Source of the DNA: Oscillospiraceae bacterium | GTDB lineage: Bacteria > Bacillota > Clostridia > Oscillospirales > Oscillospiraceae | Length of the DNA stretch: 64,000 nt | NCBI GenBank assembly: GCA_015067845.1 | Contig: SVLT01000011.1 | Location: 1 to 64,000, forward strand | Reading direction: 5' to 3' | Shown: in pieces, positions 60,301 through 64,000 of the stretch | Layout of the letters: each line of letters opens with the position of its first letter | Numbering within the stretch: position 1 is the first letter of the stretch | Program-made: the position numbers and the translations under genes | Notes under the pieces: generated by a model | What the model was told of the DNA's origin: nothing | The model's input: the letters and a program-made list of their open reading frames with translations, nothing else | Database searches by the model: none

Positions 60301-63300
60301 TTCTCCTCCACGGGAGATACGAAAACCTTAACCTTATTACCCTTAATTGCAAGCAGCGTACTCAGTTCACCCAGGTCTATAGCGTCAAACAGCTTGCCAA
60401 CGGAAACGGTTTGACCATCCTTGAAGGAAGTGGTTGCGCCTACAACAGGCACAAACTTCTGAACAGAGCTCTCGTTCTCGCTGTCGATCACGTGTGCGCC
60501 GTCAAAGTCTTCCAGACCCTTGCTGGTAACGCCCCAGCCGTAGCCGGTGACCAGGTTCATGAACTCACGATAGATCAGCTGCTTGTCTTCCTTCAGGTCG
60601 ACATGGCCGTCGCCATCCTCGTCGATGGTATCTTCGTAACCGGAATCCTCATGCTTGTGCTGTACACCGTTGACAAAGTGGTAGCATTCGGCATACTCAT
60701 GGCCGTCGCCATGCTTCCAAGAGCCGTCATCGTTCTTGCCCAGAACCACAACATAGTTCACGCGGCCCTCATTAGGAATTGCGTATTCCACGCCCTTCAG
60801 GTCCACATACTTCATGTTCTCCACATCCACGGAAGTAACCTGAGTCAGACGGCTCATCTGGTAGTCGTGGGTGTAGGATGCCTGAGAGTTGGCAACCAGC
60901 TCGCAGTAGTAGTAATCGTTCCAGTCGCCGAAGTGAACGGTGCAGTTTTTAGCAACGATGCCGGTCATATCGGGATATTCACGGCCATCAATGGTCACAT
61001 TCTCCCGAACAGAGCCGATCAGCATACCGGCATAACGGTATGCGTAGTACTGATAGTTGGCGCACACGTCGTTGTAAACGTCGATCTGCGCGGCAACATG
61101 GCAGTTGGTCAGCTGGATGCCCGGATTTACAGGATAGTTGGCGGAGCTCTGTCCGCTGACAGGGTAGTACTGACCAACGATACCGCCGCAGGCCACGTCC
61201 CAGGAGCCCCACAGAGCGGAGATCTTGTTGGTGTTGTCCACGGTGATATTTGTGAAGGTAACCTTCTTGCTGGTGTTGCCCTTGGTGTACCAACCGACAC
61301 AGCCAACGATACCGCCGTTGCCGATGTTGTAAACACGGGGGTTGCAGTTGGTGATAGAAATATTCTCAAAGGTTGCACCGTAATCTGCATAGGCCGCAAC
61401 AGAACCGGTGGTGGCGATTTCGCCGTCAGAGGAGAAATTGTCAATGGTCAGGTTCTTGATCGTACCGCCATAGACTCTGCCGAACAGACCCATGCCGTCG
61501 CGGTAGTGCTGATCCTCAGGTGCATACCAGTTGTGGTCGCCCTTCATCTCCCAGGTGTTCTGGTAGAAGTTGGCGATGGTGTGACCGTTGCCGTCAAAGG
61601 TGCCGCAGAAGGAGTAGAAACCGGTGGTGACAGCTTTGTCGCCGGTCTTCTCGTAGCTTCCGTCGCTGCAGTTGTAGCCGATGGGGTAGAAGATCTTGCC
61701 GTCTTCTTCTGTATCGTTCAGGTTGATGTCTGCCAGCAGGGTGACGGTCTTGCCTTCAAAGGAATCCTGCTGAATGCCCTCTGCCATACCGCCCACGATC
61801 GCGGACAAGCCAACCAGCTGGTCAGCATTGCGGATGACATAGGTGTCTTCGTTGGGGTTGTACCAACTGGTATCCATACCGCCTTCCCAAACAGCCTTCT
61901 TAACAGACCGCACAGCGATCTCGGAGAAGGTTGCCAGGGCCATGGTGATGGTACCGGTGGCGATGTCGTAGTAGTATTCGTTGTGAGCGTCCACTTCTGC
62001 CAGGCTGTAAACACGGGTCATTTCCACGGTCTCGCCGTTTTCTACGTGGTACAGCGTCAGGTTGCCCTGGTTCAGACCCTCGATGGCCACATTGGTCAGG
62101 GTCACGATGATGGGGGTGGTGTTGTCGGCGGCAACGCCGTCAACGTGCACGTTCATGGACACCATGGTCTCGTCGTCACTCAGGGTGATGTTGGAGGTGG
62201 TCTTTTCCATCTCCGTTGCGCTCAGGGTGACGTTATTCGCGCCGCTTTCCAGCTGGGTGCCGGAGGGAACCAGCGCGGATGCGTTGCCGCTGCCGATGGT
62301 CACATCGTTGACCACCTGGTTGTTGGCATCGGTGGTTACATTGCCCGCAGGCTTCTGCTCCTGGACATTATCCGGAGTAAAAGCAACCTTGGTTTCGGAA
62401 ACCACCATCGCTGTGAAGGACAGTTCATCATAGTTCTCTGCACCCTTCACCGTCAGTGTAAACAGTTTGCCGTAGCTCTGCGTTGCAGCATTGTACGAAT
62501 TCAGGAAGATGCGCAGCTGCTCATCACTGTAGACGAAATTCTGGGTGCGGTAGCCCGCATCCTGCTTCCAGGTGATCTTTACCTGGATGGTCACACCGGT
62601 AGCCTCACTGCCCTGCTTCAACAGCTCCAGCATGTCGGCTTCCACATAAGGACGCAGACCAAATTTGCCCAGATCTTCCCGGTATGCCGCTTCAAACTTA
62701 TAAATCTCGGCAAAACGGTAGCCGTTGCCTTCCCGGATGGGCAGCTGGGCGTTATCCTCCCGGATCATGATGCGGTTAGCGGGAACCGTCAGGACACCTG
62801 CGTTGTCCACGCTGCTGTCGATGATGTCACCGAAGCCGGAAACATAGCTGGCGACCAGAGTGTGGCCGTTCAGGTCCAGAGTCATACTGTCAAAGATACT
62901 AACGATGGTCTCGGTGGTGTCCTTCAGCAGGACAACGGTCTGGCCCTCTGCGCAGTCCAGCATGGCATCTGCGATGGTGGCATATGTCTTGTTGGTAGCA
63001 GTATTCTTTGCCACGATGGGGTTGGTGTATGTATAGGTCTCGCCGATGACGTAGCTTTCGCTCTCGTTTTCGGGGTTATACATCTTCAGCTCCAGGGTAA
63101 CCACCAGGTCGGGGTTAGCCAGCAGGAACTCGTCGTCGAAGTACACGCCGCAGTCGAAGTCCTGAACGCCCTCATAGACTTCCCGATAGGTATACTTCAG
63201 GCCGGGCTCGCCCATCATATCGGCGGCAAAGGCCATGATCTTGACGGTCTCACCCGCCTCCAGGGTCACGGGGGCATAGTTGCCGAAGGGCACAGTTACC

Positions 63301-63611
63301 CAGTTTTCGGACCACCCGTCGTACTGACCGGCCAGCCAGCCGTCAGCGGAGCCGTCGTTGTTGAAGGAAACTTCCTTGTTCACGGTCAATTCGAAATCTG
63401 CGTACCAGCCGCCATAGTAGGCAAGCTGCTCCTCCGTCACGGAATTGACACGGAAGTTCATTGCGAAGGTCAGTTCCTCGTTGGAGATCTCGCTGACCGC
63501 CGCTGTGGGGAGTGCGGGGGTTGCTTCTGCTGCAAGGACCGTGGCAGGTACTATGGACAGTACCATAACCAGGGCCAATGCAATACTCAGAATTCTCTTC
63601 ATTGCTTTCAT
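57387..63611 (-). CDS. Giant secreted surface protein (2074 aa), paralog with carbohydrate-binding-like and Cys-pair modules
   Basis: A signal peptide (LSIALALVMVLSIVPATVLA) and about 560 residues almost identical to the Hint giant are followed by a different GLUG-like region (FCGTFDGNGHTIANFYQN). Then come four to five beta-sandwich modules, each opening with a NLLxNxSFE or NELFINGSFD-type strand like CBM4/9 or galactose-binding folds. Cys-pair modules (CTLCGTVCTHTSVGGICTEC, HTDENADSLCDKCGQSVE) interrupt and end the chain. These tails resemble the protein at 1-2068. No sorting signal or Hint domain is seen. It is probably a surface or secreted glycan-binding protein. AAAGGG precedes the ATG. 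Confidence 0.82.
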   Translation of the reverse strand: MKAMKRILSIALALVMVLSIVPATVLAAEATPALPTAAVSEISNEELTFAMNFRVNSVTEEQLAYYGGWYADFELTVNKEVSFNNDGSADGWLAGQYDGWSENWVTVPFGNYAPVTLEAGETVKIMAFAADMMGEPGLKYTYREVYEGVQDFDCGVYFDDEFLLANPDLVVTLELKMYNPENESESYVIGETYTYTNPIVAKNTATNKTYATIADAMLDCAEGQTVVLLKDTTETIVSIFDSMTLDLNGHTLVASYVSGFGDIIDSSVDNAGVLTVPANRIMIREDNAQLPIREGNGYRFAEIYKFEAAYREDLGKFGLRPYVEADMLELLKQGSEATGVTIQVKITWKQDAGYRTQNFVYSDEQLRIFLNSYNAATQSYGKLFTLTVKGAENYDELSFTAMVVSETKVAFTPDNVQEQKPAGNVTTDANNQVVNDVTIGSGNASALVPSGTQLESGANNVTLSATEMEKTTSNITLSDDETMVSMNVHVDGVAADNTTPIIVTLTNVAIEGLNQGNLTLYHVENGETVEMTRVYSLAEVDAHNEYYYDIATGTITMALATFSEIAVRSVKKAVWEGGMDTSWYNPNEDTYVIRNADQLVGLSAIVGGMAEGIQQDSFEGKTVTLLADINLNDTEEDGKIFYPIGYNCSDGSYEKTGDKAVTTGFYSFCGTFDGNGHTIANFYQNTWEMKGDHNWYAPEDQHYRDGMGLFGRVYGGTIKNLTIDNFSSDGEIATTGSVAAYADYGATFENISITNCNPRVYNIGNGGIVGCVGWYTKGNTSKKVTFTNITVDNTNKISALWGSWDVACGGIVGQYYPVSGQSSANYPVNPGIQLTNCHVAAQIDVYNDVCANYQYYAYRYAGMLIGSVRENVTIDGREYPDMTGIVAKNCTVHFGDWNDYYYCELVANSQASYTHDYQMSRLTQVTSVDVENMKYVDLKGVEYAIPNEGRVNYVVVLGKNDDGSWKHGDGHEYAECYHFVNGVQHKHEDSGYEDTIDEDGDGHVDLKEDKQLIYREFMNLVTGYGWGVTSKGLEDFDGAHVIDSENESSVQKFVPVVGATTSFKDGQTVSVGKLFDAIDLGELSTLLAIKGNKVKVFVSPVEENDDVRGTYVANTGNWKNGTVTFSGTGLAKITITDFFYCTATTVVVNVLNSGAIIDLYEPNLIAQGTFDYTSPVTAYTAKSNTSIPNWYINSAASTHFERVAVTNKYAQDGEYSLHAVHSSEKTASSVYQVESFTANAEGDAPRMVRLSVKMRGTVPVKDTCSIRIAFYNSENTSNDTSLNKSATEYFNGSEDWTTVVVEMPIPDNAVAVRANIVYVNTNATANVYVDNAVLTIGDSDENLLDNPSFETTPTNVPASVEDAVFPDRTDWTQSNVHAGTVSAIMDPDGSENGVLKLHDTHLSEYVYTAYPEVNLQKGKTYAFTVRFKADAEVTDPRFAIYLRHTTHNVMGQVDENGELILDALGNPIPTNTLRSGAFKPTTEWQTKTLVFTIPENATTEEATFCMRLATGSECVGSIYVDDVTLKEICAHTWGEKVWTTAESTCLVAGTYYRTCTKDGCGAVETVTATLDHVWNRDVCTLCGTVCTHTSVGGICTECKMEVPDTIHNELFINGSFDMGSEQVITHHIANNQQFAPWFAINSVQDNLDIYFTNEWASQGDWSVKIVDNSDKTAVSINQFVDIGPADVERTLFLSADFAKVTGTGQITLTVQGYNGEERTGWAEQTHIQEGTGRRTLSETIPAGVDRLLVKVTTHGEDKITAFVDNMVCTVDGSKNLLTNYSFETFTLGAVPEVSDREPEIFYPQGTVNSKGAFEGWRELDGTIVDGEIVEEIVWVERDGKETAVLHLVDKYDATVEGTNATAVYYDLFGLEKGKTYTLKFDLETIGENATISVVQMDENNTCIGNNTITNSMGSALDLGYRLYEHVSSADWTTYTFTFTTESVDFNCIRIKFTTGSEAVTEAWFDNISLTEVYDHAHDFVLAGKIDATCVTAGSRTVICVHCGVTGISVAGEPTGKHTCDGHEPTCTQAVYCTTPGCTLVKEATGHTDENADSLCDKCGQSVEVSEDTPEEPAE
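61987..63163 (-). repeat. 1177-bp duplicated block, copy 2
   Basis: Partner of 55288-56464, inside the second giant gene. It codes for the shared region from about residue 151 to 541. Confidence 0.9.
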
Positions 63612-63662
63612 CCCTTTCTAAAAATCATCATTGTTGCCAACGATTATCTTTTGACGAAATAC

Positions 63663-63691
63663 ATTATATATTCTTTTTGCACAAAAAGCAA
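63663..63691 (-). promoter_or_regulatory. Promoter of the second giant gene
   Basis: TTGCTT and TATAAT on the minus strand with a 17-base spacer. The -35 box, spacing and the TTTTTGT after the -35 match the Hint giant's promoter. Confidence 0.7.
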
Positions 63692-63762
63692 GTCCCGTAC
63701 TCTGACTATTTTTGCGTATTTTCTACATTTTTTACTTTTTTCTCTACTGTTTACGACAAAAG

Positions 63763-63799
63763 CACCGGGAACTGCGAAGATTTTTCGCAATTCCCGGTG
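63763..63799 (-). terminator. Terminator of the isomerase/epimerase gene
   Basis: A stem of about 16 bp (CACCGGGAA-N-TGCGAA against TTCGCA-N-TTCCCGGTG) downstream of the stop when read on the minus strand, followed by CTTTTG. Confidence 0.7.
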
Positions 63800-63814
63800 G
63801 AATGGATATATCAA

Positions 63815-64000
63815 TCAAAGAGAAGCCAACACTGCCTGGTAGTAGGCATAGTCCTGCTTAGCGAACCAGAACCGGTCACCGGGACGGGGCGCCTCGATGC
63901 CGATGGGGCCGGCAAAGCCCACGCTTTGCAGCTTTTTCAGGTAGATCCGGTGGTTGATGGCACCCTCGCTCAAAGCGGTGGCAGTACGGTCACCGGCTGC
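63815..64000 (-). CDS. Sugar phosphate isomerase/epimerase family protein (C-terminal fragment)
   Basis: Only the last 61 codons are in the window. The segment IYLKKLQSVGFAGPIGIEAP, followed by RPGDRFWFAKQDYAYY and QAVLASL, is the end of a xylose-isomerase-like TIM barrel (AP endonuclease 2 superfamily); GIEAPRPGD is the usual strand-8 region. The 5' part continues past the window edge, so substrate cannot be judged. Confidence 0.7.
   Translation of the reverse strand, partial: AAGDRTATALSEGAINHRIYLKKLQSVGFAGPIGIEAPRPGDRFWFAKQDYAYYQAVLASL

Noticed and set aside
54114-63842. Very long plus-strand open frames opposite both giant genes (up to 1477 codons)
   Set aside because: They lack ribosome sites and recognisable domains. 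Their long length comes from codon bias of the minus-strand genes, which have signal peptides, promoters and terminators.

Overview
The window looks like chromosomal DNA of a Gram-positive, anaerobic clostridial bacterium, most likely an Oscillospirales/Ruminococcaceae-type gut or anaerobic-habitat organism. Evidence: strong AGGAGG ribosome binding sites, TTGACA/TATAAT promoters with 17-bp spacers, the sporulation-associated PSP1 protein RicT, a TagGH/TagB-like teichoic acid export operon, TPP-riboswitch-controlled ThiT, type II thymidine kinase, and a CO dehydrogenase/acetyl-CoA synthase set that implies Wood-Ljungdahl carbon metabolism. Three families of dispersed intergenic palindromic repeats are spread through it. 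Taxonomy is inferred from gene content and style only.

Layout. 1-2068: 3'-truncated secreted repeat protein. 2344-7387: convergent GH31 and GH106-like glycosidases. 7421-16659: a corrinoid-dependent methyl-transfer locus with all four expected parts (UROD-family substrate methyltransferase, pterin-binding methyltransferase, corrinoid protein, reductive activator RACE), plus a 42-codon ORF, three membrane proteins of unknown function (two of them paralogous), a DUF1295/ICMT-like membrane protein, a flavin-reductase-like protein and a TetR regulator. The same palindrome lies at the TetR promoter and at the methyltransferase promoter, so the locus can be read as one regulated unit. 16801-17288: NCS2/AzgA purine permease broken by an internal deletion. 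17334-22814: six-gene teichoic-acid-like operon. 22977-24024: two small unrelated genes. 24157-24621: tRNA-Met and tRNA-Glu followed by a duplicated tRNA-Glu end and two covarying hairpins. 24709-27212: CapA-like protein, a small membrane protein and a TIR-TM2 fusion. 27560-30799: GH2 glycosidase, M14 carboxypeptidase, gamma carbonic anhydrase.

31067-34888 is a nucleoside salvage operon (tdk-deoC-deoD-deoB-cdd). 34929-38929 holds ricT, holB and a CBS-type pyrophosphatase; then galE. 40613-45831 is a cooS-cooC-acsB cluster with repeat elements between its genes. It should supply CO-dependent acetyl-CoA synthesis, into which methyl groups removed by the 8-16 kb locus could be fed via methyl-tetrahydrofolate. 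ThiT, a HIT protein and an orphan ParB-like gene follow.

48451-50100 is a compact RiPP-like operon (40-aa peptide, HPr-kinase-like ATPase, PqqD-like carrier, Ser/Thr/Pro-repeat lipoprotein). Beside it lie two giant secreted proteins of 2198 and 2074 aa that share a 1177-bp identical DNA block in their N-terminal halves but differ completely downstream; one ends in a Hint (intein/hedgehog) domain. The window ends in a sugar-phosphate isomerase/epimerase fragment.

The best candidates for undescribed biology are the TetR-controlled methyl-transfer locus with its unusual membrane partners, the RiPP-like operon next to the Hint giant, the TIR-TM2 protein, and the paired structured elements after the tRNAs.
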